From: Pohlia nutans | Taxonomy: Eukaryota > Streptophyta > Bryopsida > Bryales > Mniaceae | DNA: 64,000 bases | Reading direction: 5' to 3' | NCBI GenBank assembly: GCA_022496805.1 | Contig: CM040089.1 | Coordinates: 41,276,372-41,340,371, forward strand | Shown here: one piece after another, positions 10,801 through 22,323 of the stretch | Layout of the letters: each line of letters starts with the position of its first letter | Position numbering within the stretch: position 1 is the first letter of the stretch | The notes under the pieces: model-generated | Database searches by the model: none | Told to the model about the DNA's origin: nothing | The model's input: the letters and a program-made list of their open reading frames with translations, nothing else | Translations under genes and position numbers: made by a program

Positions 10801-13800
10801 TACAACAATATTCATTGTATTTGGAATGGTTCTACACCTACTATGGGTTTACGATCAAAATTGAAGTTAAAATTCATGTCGACATGGTTTTAATGAGCTT
10901 TTGTGGTCTCAATTTGGAACTTTCTACTTACAACAAATGCCAACGTATATACTATCCCCAAGGGACCTTTAAGGGTTAATTCTTGAATGACTTGAAGTTT
11001 CACTGCAACCATGTATTTTTGTGTACAAGCAGATGATTTTTGTTGTATTCCACTACACCAACATATTTGAGATCACTCGAGTATATAAAGTATTTGAGTA
11101 CATTCTTTTTATTTCAATACACAAAACGGATTATACGAGCAAATATACATATCATGCCCTCACGATGCTTTGCTAATGGGATGGCTAGGTGGATGCTTTG
11201 ACATCGGACGCGCAAACTCCATCACACTTTGAGCTTCAAGGCGAGGAGCGACTTGGGTCTTCCTTGATGACCATTCCAACCGAGGAACTGTCGCTAGATC
11301 TGGGGAGATGCAAATTCCAGTGGTTCCGTATCCACGGAGCCAAGACGGAAACCATCATAGGTAATCAGCTTATGCAACTTAATTTGCCAAAGTGTATGTC
11401 ATTACAAGTCATTTGCCTCCCACAACTCTTAGTTCCTTGTATTCACTACTCCCTCCATTTCATAATAAGAGTCCACATTGCATAAATTTTTGAGATTTAA
11501 GATGGATATAGAGCCCATGTTGAAAGGGATGAAACGCAATGGCAGCTTTTGGAACCGTGTGTCTCGATAGAAAGGGATGAAAAAAATATAGGAAGTCAAT
11601 GTAGGAAGACAACACAATGAATGTGGACTCTTAAATTGATGCAAGAAAATATGTGGTTCTGAACTCTTATTATGAAACAGAGGGAGTATTTTACAACCTT
11701 TAGTTTGCATGATGACAAGTGTTCTATGTGCCAAAAAACTAAACTAAAATATTATCTTGCTTACATAGACTCTAAATCTCGAGAATTATACTCCCTTTGT
11801 CCGGAAATAACTGTCCTAGTTTTTGGCGTGTTTTAACTTAACATTTTTTTTTACCAAAAAAAAGGCTATCTCAGTACTCGAAAAATGGTCTATTTTTAAT
11901 AGTAATATGTAGTTCGTGTGTCATGCTCATGGTCTGCCCCGTTTGGCTCACATGTGAAGCATTAAACATAGGACAAATATTGCCAAAAGAAAAAAATGCC
12001 AAAAAGTAGGACAATTATTTCCAGATGGAGGGAGTATGACTTTTTGCATAAGTCAACTACTTGGGAAGTGAATGTATCTTAACCCCTAAACGTCCCTTCG
12101 GGATAGTAGATATGATGCTGTATAATTGGCATTTGCTACCAACAATAAGCTCTAAATTGATATCTCAATAGCTCACTAGAACCGCATTGATTTGAATTCC
12201 AACTTCTCTATTGAATTCAAACCCATTAAAGGTGTGGATCCATTCCAAACACAAGAAAAATACACCGTATTCCACTAACCGCAAAGGCATTTTCAACCGT
12301 TTAGGGGCTAAGGACCAAACCTACAAAGTTTTGTTCTAATTCTTTGAGCATGCAGGTGCGACGAGGCCTCAGTATGCACCTGAGCCTCTCGACGTCGGGA
12401 AAAAACTTCAAGTTGACATCACCCTTCCCGATGGTAGCCAAGAGTCTCTCGCAACATCGGGGTCCATAGATGGAGGTGAGTAGTTTTCCATGATTTATGC
12501 TGTATGGTTTTCTATAATTTATGCTACTGTAGTACCATAGTTGGGTCGCCACCCCACGAACAAATATTTAATATTATTTGAAAAATAAGGTTCGTTCCTC
12601 AAAAAATGAATTTCTTGATTTTCGTTTGTGAGCAAAAAAAATGATAAAAATGGCCCAAAATGACCCGAAATAGCTTAGAAATAGCAAAATATAGCTAAAC
12701 AAATTTATTCTATTTTCGTTTTGTGGTACTCATAATTTCCGATTTTTTATGTTTTTTATTTTTTGAATTATTTTTGAACGACCCAGCTATGGTACTATGG
12801 TATATGTTTTTCTATAATTTATGAGCACTATATTCACCCATTTTCAATATGAAGCCTGTATGTGATTTGTGCATCTGGTGATAGCATTTTTAAAGTTTTT
12901 TTTTTGTGAATTGTGGCAGCTGCTGGACTAGGTCAATATGTGGAAGCACTCGTACAGAAAGGAGGAGCTGAGTTCAATGTATGTCATATTTTCCAACTCT
13001 CATATTCTTGTTGATGTGATGCTACGCTTTGGTTCCTATGCTACGATACCTTATTTGTGCCACAATTCAGAAGTAACCCTATTTGTGCCACTATGTACTA
13101 GTAGTGTATATATCAAAATTTTAATGTAAGACACTGATATATAGTGACCACAAAGTGGCACAAATGGGGTGGTTTGCTCACATAGCATGCTCATCGAATA
13201 ATTTACTTTTTTGAAAGATTTCATTCCGACATATGTCATGTTATCTAAATATTCTTCAAGATTCTTCTTTTTACCATATATGTGAAAAAAAATCTTGAAA
13301 AATAAATGTCCCAAATTTTGGATATCTATTATTTTTATAGAATTGTTTTTTGATGTGGATTCAAGGGTACCACATTTTTCAAGTGGTACCCACTTTGATA
13401 TTTGTACATATTTCATTGCAAATACCAAGGTATCACCATGGACTCGTTTTAGTACCATGATCATCCTTGTACCAAATTCTAGTTTTTATTGTCTCTGCGC
13501 CACCAGGGGAGAGACTACAAAAACACTTCGTTTTTAAGGAGTTACATGGTTGCACAGTATAAACAAACTGTAAAAGCAAATGTAGGGTAAATACTAAGGC
13601 ATAGACTACGTGACCAGCTGCTTGTTTTCAATACGCAAATGATATATGAAAGAAAAAACTGTTGTCAACGGTGGAGATTTCTGACATAATTCACTTGTAC
13701 ATCATGTGGGATATGTATATTTAGGTTAGAATCTTTCAAGAGAATGGTGAAAATGTGGGCAAGTCCTCATTTCAAGTGTTGGCCATCGATAAATTGCGTA

Positions 13801-16221
13801 TGAAGCTTTTCAAAGGCCGCACAAACCGAGCAAAAGAGTACTCTTCATTCATGCAGGTGTGCATCTTTCCAAACTTGTGTGCACCCAAATGTGACCAAAT
13901 GAATATAGTTCCTATTATTATTGACTTGATTTTTGTTAGCATTTGCAAAAAGGGTTAATGTTAATGTGCATTTTTGTTAGCAATTGGAAAAAGGATTAAT
14001 GTTAACGTCCAAAAAGGGATATTGTAATTTTTGGATATTATAAGTGTTAGATCGTAGGTGTATTCAAAATCCAACCTTAGGCTCTCATTTTTAGGTCAAA
14101 TATTCCCCGAGCCGTCCCGTAATAGATGATGCTATTGAAAGAACCAAAAAATGAAACATACTAGAATGATTTCATCAAATCTCAAAATACGATAAGTTTC
14201 TATTTCGTAGTAGTTGTATATCAAAGCAATATCATACTGCTTCGATAGTATGTGTGGCATGTGGCAACAAGGTGATGTTTGTTGCAGTGTTTTTTTTGAT
14301 GCAACGAACATATGCTAACATTGATTTTATCCAGCTCATATGATGTTGTTTGTGATCCACATATGAGCAAAGTCAACCTTCACATACCAAATGCACTTCC
14401 TGTGCACATGTCTTGTGATTTTTCTTTGTTGGATTTTGCAAAACAACGACTTCAAATTGAGTAAATGATTTGCATCAAGTAATTAAGGACAATTTTTTTT
14501 TTCTTCAAAAGCATCATCTATTATGTGACGGAGGGAGTACATTTTAGGCAAGAATTTGTATAGGTTGCTTTTGGGAAACTTTTGGGTAAAGGTTGCAAAT
14601 ATCAGGGCATTTTTTTTTCATTTTTCATGAAGTTCCAAAGTGTCGATATAAAATGTTATAGTGGTGCTCCATATTTCAACATTCATCCACATATTGGATA
14701 GAAAATATCACATAATCCATAATTTTGTTTCCATCCACAATATGGAGATTTCATCCAAGATTTTATTTTTTAATTTGAAGTTTTTTGGCAAGAAAACTTC
14801 ATGGTTTTTGACCATTTTTTTAGCCAGATTTTTTTTTTGGGTGCAATGTGGCACTATTTTGCCCATAAAAAATGCCGTGGTTGCAATTAGATGTACTTAC
14901 GTGAATGACCAATTTTCGTGTTGTGTGACAAGCAGTTGTGTGGTGCACGAGGCGGAGGTGATGCAGCCGCGCGGAGCATGTACTGGGTAGCGCACAAGAG
15001 CCTCACCTTCATGCTGGTGTTGGACTCGGAGCGAGAGCGCAATGCAGCCATCATGCTCGCAAGACGATTTGCTTTTGATGTCAATGTATGCTCGCAACCT
15101 TTCTCATGTTGTTTTACCTTTCTTGATTGAGTTCAAGGTCATCAAAATATGTGTTTTTGTAGGTCTAAGTCTCATAGAGGAAATTCAACTTCCGTTCTTA
15201 TTAATTTTGGTGTAAAATACTATACTTTAAACTATCAAAACTAAAAATGTAACATATGATCTAAATTCCCTTTTCTTTAATAATTTATCTTTGAAGAAAT
15301 GAAAAATGAAAAATGAAAAAAATAAAAATAAAAATAAAATTCTTTTTATATATTCCTTTTGAAAATTAGACTATATTCATGCACGTGACAACAATCAATT
15401 TTATTTTATTTAGCAAAAGAACAACCAGATTCTCTCTAAAAAGTATCATGTATGGAACTAAGAGCTCTCAACTACCCTACGAAAAGCACTTTACTACACT
15501 AAAAATTGTGATTGAGCGTTCAAGGCACTATTTCTCAACACGGGCACTATTTGACTTTTTGAAGATATAGTATCCCTGTAAAAAAAACTTTTTGGAAGGA
15601 ACATAACAAGTCAATGGACATAGCATAATAGAGCAATGGGAGCCAACATCCATTTGCAATGGGACCACACTCAATTACAATTAAAAACTAAGTACATGTG
15701 GCAATGACACGGTAGTCCCAAAATTCATGGCATTCCCTCATTACTTAGAAAAGTGGATCTAAGTGAAGCTTCTCTTTTGATCCAATTTTCAAAAGGCTGC
15801 TCCATTGCACTTGCTACGAAAGTTGGAATGACAACTTGGTTGGAATTGATCAATAGTGCTACTTAAAAGCATAAATAAATTGAATTGTTTTTTTTTTTTT
15901 TATAATTTTTTCCTTGCATCCTTAACCCCTAAAGGACTAAGGATTCATGGTTTTAAAATGACAAATTCAATTAATCATATTGTGAAATATATAATTTAGA
16001 TGAGACTAAATTTTGTATCACTAGAATCAGTGAAGAATAATGCATATGATGGTCGAGAAACAAACAAATTTGAATAAAAGGAAGTCCACTTAGAACCTAT
16101 TCAAAACTGCTAAAAAATATATATATGAGGCCCAATTTGGACTTCTTGGTCCTTTAGGGGTTAACAGCATCTGACGTTACGCGTATTTTGGCAGGTCATA
16201 CTTGGAGGGCCTGATAGTTGA
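7855..16221 (+). CDS. SCAB-A: stomatal closure-related actin-binding protein homologue, 11 coding exons
   Basis: Coding exons: 7855-8061, 8735-8863, 9218-9310, 9867-10007, 10410-10562, 11189-11360, 12356-12475, 12920-12978, 13725-13856, 14936-15085, 16195-16221 (460 aa). All introns are GT-AG and every junction keeps frame. The protein matches plant SCAB1, which binds, bundles and stabilises F-actin. The N-terminal actin-binding part carries KRMSVRDLASKFE. A coiled coil (about 70-240) includes LSGRVAGRNKDDV, ASEDAKL and VKEARR-TMLHAPSKVMDMEYE. An Ig-like part (about 242-358) has CKFQW and AAGLGQYVEALV. The PH-like C-terminus has LCGARGGGDAA and SERERNAAIMLARRFA. The N-terminus is shorter than in Arabidopsis SCAB1 (496 aa). 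Exon 9 is one codon shorter than in SCAB-B (AKEYSSFMQ against AKEDYASSMQ). The last exon encodes only VILGGPDS and a stop. Homology is from remembered family sequence. Confidence 0.9.
8108..8720 (+). repeat. Tandem duplication of about 300 bp inside SCAB-A intron 1
   Basis: CGTTTCCAAC(G/A)CCTCCAAATG starts at 8119 and again at 8419. The following landmarks (GAGGCTCTC-TTTCAC, GGATCCTGCTCA-TCAATCA, ATGCTTGGGCTCCTTTA, ACACTCGATCTCGTCTG) recur in order about 300 bp apart. This explains why intron 1 is 673 bp here and 263 bp in SCAB-B. Confidence 0.8.
10612..10756 (+). mobile_element. Degraded family-A TTAA element in SCAB-A intron 5 (A0)
   Basis: Starts CCCCTAAA right after TTAA (10608-10611), then GGATTCATGGTTT and GATTGTGAAAAACATAATT as in family A. 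Its right end is lost near the start of B1. The counterpart in SCAB-B intron 5 is at about 49296-49425, in the same orientation relative to the gene. Confidence 0.65.
10763..10975 (+). mobile_element. TTAA-flanked MITE, family B copy 1, in SCAB-A intron 5
   Basis: TIRs CCCTTAAAGGTCC and its complement at the right end, flanked by TTAA at 10759-10762 and 10976-10979. It closely matches B2 at 24351-24572 (shared CAATATT-ATTGTATTTGG, CCTACTATGGGTTTA-GATCAAAA, TACTATCCCCA). It is absent from SCAB-B intron 5, so it inserted after the gene duplication. Confidence 0.82.
11449..11686. mobile_element. Stowaway-type MITE in SCAB-A intron 6
   Basis: TIRs begin CTCCCTCCATTTCATAATAAG, with the inverse (CTTATTATGAAACAGAGGGAG) at the right, and TA lies on both sides (11447-11448 and 11687-11688). 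This is the Tc1/mariner-related Stowaway signature. Confidence 0.85.
11791..12034. mobile_element. Second Stowaway-type MITE in SCAB-A intron 6
   Basis: Left end CTCCCTTTGTCCGGAAATAA, right end TTATTTCCAGATGGAGGGAG, with TA at 11789-11790 and 12035-12036. The internal sequence differs from the preceding element, so it belongs to a different subfamily. Confidence 0.83.
12083..12307. mobile_element. TTAA-type MITE in SCAB-A intron 6
   Basis: CCCCTAAACGT at the left follows TTAA (12079-12082). ACCGTTTAGGGG at the right precedes CTAA, a one-base variant of TTAA. The interior (GATAGTAGATATGATGC..., CCAACAATAAGC, ATTCAAACCCATTAAAGG) looks like a diverged, inverted family-B copy. It ends about 50 bp before exon 7. 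Confidence 0.7.
14103..14537. mobile_element. Stowaway-like MITE in SCAB-A intron 9
   Basis: The left part CCGTCCCGTAATAGATGATGC matches the complement of the right part (GCATCATCTATTATGTGACGG then AGGGAG followed by TA). The left terminus is diverged, so that boundary is approximate. Confidence 0.65.
15618..15820. mobile_element. TIR element family G, copy 2, in SCAB-A intron 10
   Basis: Inverted relative to copy 1 at 6165-6532. It keeps an uninterrupted TGCAATGGGACCA at 15655-15667, which is the site where copy 1 was hit by the LINE-like insertion, so it serves as an empty-site reference. Confidence 0.62.
15926..16160 (+). mobile_element. TTAA-flanked MITE, family A copy 1, in SCAB-A intron 10
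   Basis: Left TIR CCCCTAAAGGACTAAGG, right TIR CTTGGTCCTTTAGGGG, flanked by TTAA at 15922-15925 and 16161-16164. It ends 34 bp before the last coding exon, so it sits in or next to the polypyrimidine and branch-point region. Confidence 0.88.
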
Positions 16222-16821
16222 TTCCACCCTAAGCTGTAACAATGTGAGTTGGGTTCAGTTTTTCTTCTCAAAAACTAGTACAGATGTGATATGGTTACTG
16301 GCTTTTTCATACATACATACCAATTGAGTTTTCATACTTTTGCGTCTACCTTAGAGAATAGGATTTGTCAACAAATGCTTTTTTTATTTTTTTATGGTCC
16401 TTGTATAGGTAGAGACCCCTTTCCCTTAAATTTAGCCTCTGGTTTTTAGAGTTGTAGCACTATAGGTCGAGGATTATTTTACCAAAGGCGATAAAACGAG
16501 AGCTTTTCCACACGCAGCTCTACGACACACTTTTACAGTAGCTGTTGAGAGCAAATGTTGTATAACGTAGATCAGGGAATTCTTGTGATGTGCAGGCAGT
16601 GCCGGCGTCACTGTATTTTTACTAATAATCATATGATTGGGTCTTTTTTGTAAACCCAATAGAATAGATTAATTGTTTCAAAATATGATTGACGTTGCCT
16701 ACCATGTATTTGTTAGATAACTGGACCTTCCATTTGGGAGCAAGTGGCTGACGTGCTTCATTGTGATTGGTCACCTGGAAAACGTCTCCGTTATCTTCTT
16801 GCCATTGTCAAGGTTCTTTAA

Positions 16822-17046
16822 CCCCTAAAGGACCAAGGATTCATGGTTTTAAGATGACAAATTCAATTGATCACATTGTGAAAAGTAGAATTCAGATGGA
16901 ACCAAATTTTATATGGAATCAGTGAAGAGCATTGTATGTGTTGTTCAAGAAACATAAAAATTTGAAAAAAGAAAGTCCACAAAAGTTCTACTCAAAACTG
17001 CTAAGAAAACATGAGGCCCAATGTGGGCTTCTTGGTCCTTTAGGGA
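16822..17046 (+). mobile_element. TTAA-flanked MITE, family A copy 2
   Basis: Same family and orientation as the copy at 15926, with TTAA at 16818-16821 and 17047-17050. It lies 600 bp after the SCAB-A stop codon, possibly within or just past the 3' UTR. Confidence 0.88.
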
Positions 17047-17050
17047 TTAA

Positions 17051-19508
17051 CAAATAGTTTTTGTTCATTTACTCTACAAATATGAGAATCTTCCTGCCAT
17101 CGTCAAGGTTCTTGAACCCTTTATCATCCAGATCCACCACCAATTTCAAAGATGTGTTATAAAGTGTTCGATGAATCACAAAAGGGAGTTGATATATAAA
17201 GAAGAGTTGTAAATCTCAATGTAATGATTACATCTGTACGGTTGGATTTATCATATATTTTTATTGATATTTTTTAATTAATTTTGCAAGGTTTTTTTTT
17301 TTAAATTCACTTTAAAATCCTAGATTGACAATTTTTTATTAAAATTTTTATAACGAATCTAGAATAATGTGCACTATGAGAATTTGGGATAGCAAAGTTG
17401 TGCATCTCCTTAGTACATCTAGAAATCCAATAGGCCCTACTGTAAAGCATTTGCTAGAAGGTGGATTAAAGGCAAGAGGAAGAAGATATCATGCAGCCCT
17501 CATTACATGCGAGGGGTAGATTCCGCAGACCAAATGCAGAAAGATTACTCCGTGCAATTTCAGTCACATAAATGTTGGCACCGTATCTCATTCTTTGTAG
17601 TAGATTCCTCATTATAGAATGGATATGTTATCTACCGCACCCCGATTCAAAACGAATGAATGAGAAGCCCATGACCCGTCGTGCATTCCACAAGGAGGTT
17701 TCCTACACTTATACAGAGCAAAGAAGTGTTGCCAAAAACATCACATGTGGAGGGCCCTATTCTAGGTGTTGTGCATCTCAATGAAAGTGTGGTAACTGCC
17801 GGATGTGTAATTGCAAGTAAGGTAGATTCTGCAGGGCCCGTGGTATGTAGTTGTGTAAGAAGTGCTATTTAAAAATACACACTTACAAATTGTGGTACTT
17901 GAACCTGATGCTAAAATCATGACGCTAAATGATTTAGGGTGCTCGTGTTGGGTGTTTTCTGTTTCCCTTTTCAGTGTGGCTTGCAGAATCCTGGCCATCA
18001 TCCCCTGGAGGAAGAAGCACTACGGCGAATAATATTTATGCAACCAATATACAATAGGAGAAGAGACTTATAAGAAATGGAGGATGAGTGATCAGAAGGG
18101 ATGTCCAAGTGAAGGGCAAAATAGTTACAGAAGGCGGGAGAGGTATGAATTCCATTATGTGTTCAAGGAATGCTAGAATTGGTTGTAGTTGTGAAGGAAA
18201 GATGTTTACTTAGCAAGTTATATGCATCTTGTTTTTAGAATGCTACAAGTTTAGTAACTTTGAAAGTGCTAAGACAATAGATTCTGGTGTTGCAGAGGAG
18301 GTAGAAGAATCAATTATAAGATGTATATGCAAGTTGGGAACTGTCGTATTGTTTCATTCTCTGACCGGGTGTAAGACTAAATACATGCACATTAGGAATT
18401 GTCAAAATACTTCATTCACTTATTAGGTGTGAGACTGAATATGAAATCAGAGTGTAGGACTTTGGTTTTTCATAAATTAATATCGATTATAGGTTTATTG
18501 TATAGTTGAAGGGAAATAAAATCCCAAGGTAGACCACACTTGTGAAGGATATGTAGTGAAGGACATGCAATGATAGTAGATGTATATAGGTCCTAGTCAT
18601 AACAACCAATATCATTTGAATTTTGAAGTAGAAGGGAGAGTGTTCGAGGAAGATACATATATATTTTAGAAAAATTAAATTAAAATAAAGAGACATGTAT
18701 AATATTTTATTATGTGTTGTTCAATGTGCAAGTCATTTTTCATATTTGTAAGAGCTAAAGTAGTACTCTGGATAAGCACAATGTATATTGCTAGTTGTAG
18801 TCAAATAGAGAATCAAGCATGAGGATGTGGTAATCAATTCAAGAAACTGTCAATTTTTTGTAATTGGTTTCATGCTCTTACTATCATAGATATGTTGGCT
18901 TATTGAACAAGGGACAACAATTTGAGTCCGTCATTCCAAGTATCTATGTAGTAATTCTACCAAAAACCCTTCATGAGGACACTTTGTCGTTTCTAAACCT
19001 ACATTTGTCATTCTAAAAGTAAAATGAACTATCCATAAGTTCCACATATGTTAAGAAGTTCAAAGAGAATCTTTTGAGCTGAATAAGTTACTTCATTTTC
19101 ACCTCTTAGTGCATCCGCATCCATACCCTAGAAGGAAATGAAAAATGCTACGGGACCTTCCAAATAGCCTTTGGGCCCTCAATCATAGCATGTTAAGCAA
19201 TGACCCTTCAAATCTAAGTTTAGTTGAATATATCCCACAATCTACTTGTGATAGATGCATTGACTATTTGATGTACACATTTGTAGTCAAATTTTTTTGG
19301 CGAATTTTAGCTAAAACTTTATCTGATTTTGGAAGTGGCTACTTTTGTACTAGAAAAAATGGGCCAAAAAGTGAATGAAATCACCAAAGTCTTCTCAAAA
19401 ATTTACTAAAAGCGCCACTACTTGGATGAAAGTGCTTTATAATAAGTAATTTTATGGATGAAAAATATACATGGATACATAAAGAATCTTTATAATAAAT
19501 AATTGATT
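17051..19508. other. Intergenic DNA, no gene recognised
   Basis: AT-rich sequence with short ORFs (for example 17681-17872) that lack family features or credible splice context. A short GC-richer part at 17450-18070 might be an old gene or transposon fragment, but I cannot assign it. Confidence 0.45.
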
Positions 19509-19510
19509 GA

Positions 19511-19541
<31 letters not shown>

Positions 19542-19577
19542 TGTACGTACGTACGTATATGAATGCATGTATGTATG
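19509..19577. repeat. (ATGT)n microsatellite
   Basis: Tetranucleotide run ATGT with a variant GTAC/ATGC part at the right. Confidence 0.9.
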
Positions 19578-19599
19578 GATGATTCTATTTGTTTTTTCT

Positions 19600-22170
19600 T
19601 ACCTAGCCATAATCCGAGGTTCATGTCGGTCTACCAACAAAAAAACAAAAAAAATTGGCTACATATTTGGCGTGTGAGTGTGGGAAGCAATAAGTTGAAG
19701 GACACTTCAAATATAGATGAATAATTTTAGCGTGTGAGTTTCAACGTGCAAATGCTCTCGAATCATTTTGTTTTCAAATGTTTTTGTTTTTTGGGACACA
19801 AGTGATCACTGAATTGAACCATTGCAAATTTTCAAATGTTTTTGGTGGCAAAAATGATTCCCTGGAAACTTGAACACAAGTCAATAGTAGAAAATGTGGC
19901 AGAAGGAGATGCCCAGACAAGTGATGCCCAATTCCACGCATGCAGAGTGATTGTGCATGGGCATCTTTTCAACCTGCTAGCAGCTGATGAACGCATAATT
20001 ATACTCCGAATTATTTTCCCCTCACAGAGCACAGACAATGGAAATGGGCAAGTTGCACCCAATCAATGTGAATGTTGAACTCACATGAATGTAGCAGTAG
20101 TACCAGAATTAGAATATTGCATTAAAAGAGGCAGAGAATAATCAATCAATCAATCGCCCCATCAGTTTCTGTGCACCTCTGACACCCTCCCCAATTACTC
20201 ACTTTGTATACAGAATCATCTCCGGCCTCAAATTTAGGTTTGAGTACAATGACCTTTGGGAGTTATAGAGTTCCTGTTAATAAAATAAAATTACTGTAAA
20301 ATTTGAAATGATGAAAATTTCATTGAAATCTTTTTGGAGATGAAGTAGAGTTAACAGAAAAGAAGTGCATCTAATCTCCCTTTTTGCTCTACTTTTAACC
20401 TCTCTATTGAACTATATTTGGGTTGAATAGTGTTGTGCCATAGATTGTCCCCTTATAGGCCATGGGCTTGGAGCTTTGGTGAAAGGTGTGGAAGCCATAG
20501 CGAGGTATGGAGAATGATGACAGTGCCTTGTTTTAGATTGTTTCCCAATTCGTCATAGATTAGTTTTTGGTCTATTTATATTTCAATATGAGTGCAAGAG
20601 GAATTCAACACGAGTTTGCCAAAAATATTCCTCTTTGGGCTGACTTTTCGGTTAACTCTAATGACTAATGACAACTTTATATCCCCTCCGTCCCACAAAA
20701 GACCTTGTTTTCATTGAAATCCATGAATTAAGCTTAATCCTATGATTACAAAGGGGGTAACTATGTTGACTGTGATGGAAATCCATGGATTAAGTGAGTA
20801 CAAAGGGAGTATTTTGACTGCTAGAAAGTATATATATATGACCAAAATCCAATGATAATAATCCATTATCAACATGATCAAAATCCATGGATTAAGGTGC
20901 TAGATTGTCTGCAATGCCGGGAAACAGTTGTTAAGCACACGCAAAGCTTAATTGCCGGCATTGAATGAGTACAGTTGAAAATCATGGTTTTATTTTGGAA
21001 AAGAATTTAAGTCGATATTATGATCTTTTTGCAGGACAGAGGGATTAATAAACATGGCATGCCATCTGATGTCACTCTCATCACCTAGAGGGAACTTGGC
21101 ACTCGTAGTGGAAGTAAGTATGTCAAGTGGTAAACTCCTATATATTGTAGCGACACTATTTCTCTTGCTCTTTGAACGAATTGTGGTAAAAAGACATCAA
21201 TTCTCATGCCTCATTCACAGCAATCATCCAACGCGAGTGTGGCAGAGAATGTGCGTTTGTCAAATAAGTTTTTGGTAGCTATAGTGTACTCCTCTATTTT
21301 ATTTTTTTAACCTGACTCATGCAAGAAGCTGCTCCAATGCATTTTGGGTGCCGCAAGAAATTTGCGCTTCACTAACGCACATGCATTGGCCTAAAGCAGG
21401 AAGAGACAAGACTCTGACACCGCAAGAAATTGTATATTATTTTCAAATTTTACTTTGCAGCATTCCAAGAACGTAACGCAAGTGCTAGAGCTTCTTGGTG
21501 TGAATGAGCCATCACTGGACACAAAATCACAATTTTAATATCGTGAGAACTGAGAAGAATCATGGCCCATTCACACCAAGCCCTTGCCACACTTGCATCT
21601 GCGTTCCCGAAATGGAAGAAGGCAAAACCGGGCAACAAAAAATATTCAAAGCCTTTTCTTTTCTTGCTGCAACTACTGTTCAAGCATTGTGCAACTGCAT
21701 TACAGTGCCGCAAGTAAAGCCATACTCCTTTTTTGCGTTGTGTTCCTTTTTGTAATTTTTGATTGCATATTTATTATTAAGAGGTTGACTAATAGATTCC
21801 CTCAAAATTACCTGACGGATGCATGCATGCGGCAATGTTGAATGGGCCATGATCCACCACTGCAGTGTGCCAAGCATCAATGCCGAGGAATTAAATTTCA
21901 TGTCAAGACAAAGGCCCAGAATTAGCACTAGCTAAACAAATCATAACCTCCAATGATAGCTCTGAATTATTCTTTCAGCGACAAAATAAGGGAAAGTACT
22001 CTCAAACAGACTTCAAGCCAGGAATAACATACATTAATATTTCAAAGGCCAGATTTCTATTTTTATTTCTGGAACAAATGGATTATTATTGAATGACACT
22101 GAAAATAATATACAATTTCTTGTCTTGTCTGAAAATAATATACAAATTCTATTTTTATTTCCATTGCACA
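19600..22170. other. Intergenic DNA; one possible Stowaway remnant
   Basis: No gene recognised. At about 20682-20813 the ends CCCCTCCGTCCCACAAAAGACC and ...CAAAGGGAGTA resemble a Stowaway MITE, but the right TIR is poor. The 80-codon frame at 19836-20078 is open on both strands and has no family motif that I know. A short segment at about 20880-20950 repeats ATCCATGGATTAA. Confidence 0.4.
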
Positions 22171-22173
22171 ACT

Positions 22174-22323
22174 ATAACATTCAGTAGCATGTACTGTCTT
22201 TGCCTTGGCTCTATAGTAGATGGTGTGGAATATTCCACACCCAAGAGTACTTCATCAGTAACTATGTGCAGAGGTGGAGGCTCAAGGTGATGAGCAAAGT
22301 GCATGGAGGCTAATGAATGTTAT
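22174..22323. mobile_element. Small TIR element family H, copy 1
   Basis: Ends ATAACATTCAGTAGC and its imperfect inverse, with internal CTTTGCCTTGGCT and GGTGATGAGCAAAGTGCATG. The second copy is in P450 intron 3 (26874-26977). Confidence 0.6.

Noticed and set aside
13051..13464. 137-codon minus-strand frame in SCAB-A intron 8
   Set aside because: Low-complexity AT-rich translation without motifs, lying between two certain exons of the plus-strand gene.
19836..20078. Overlapping 76-80-codon frames on both strands
   Set aside because: Locally balanced composition keeps both strands open. No recognisable domain or splice context.
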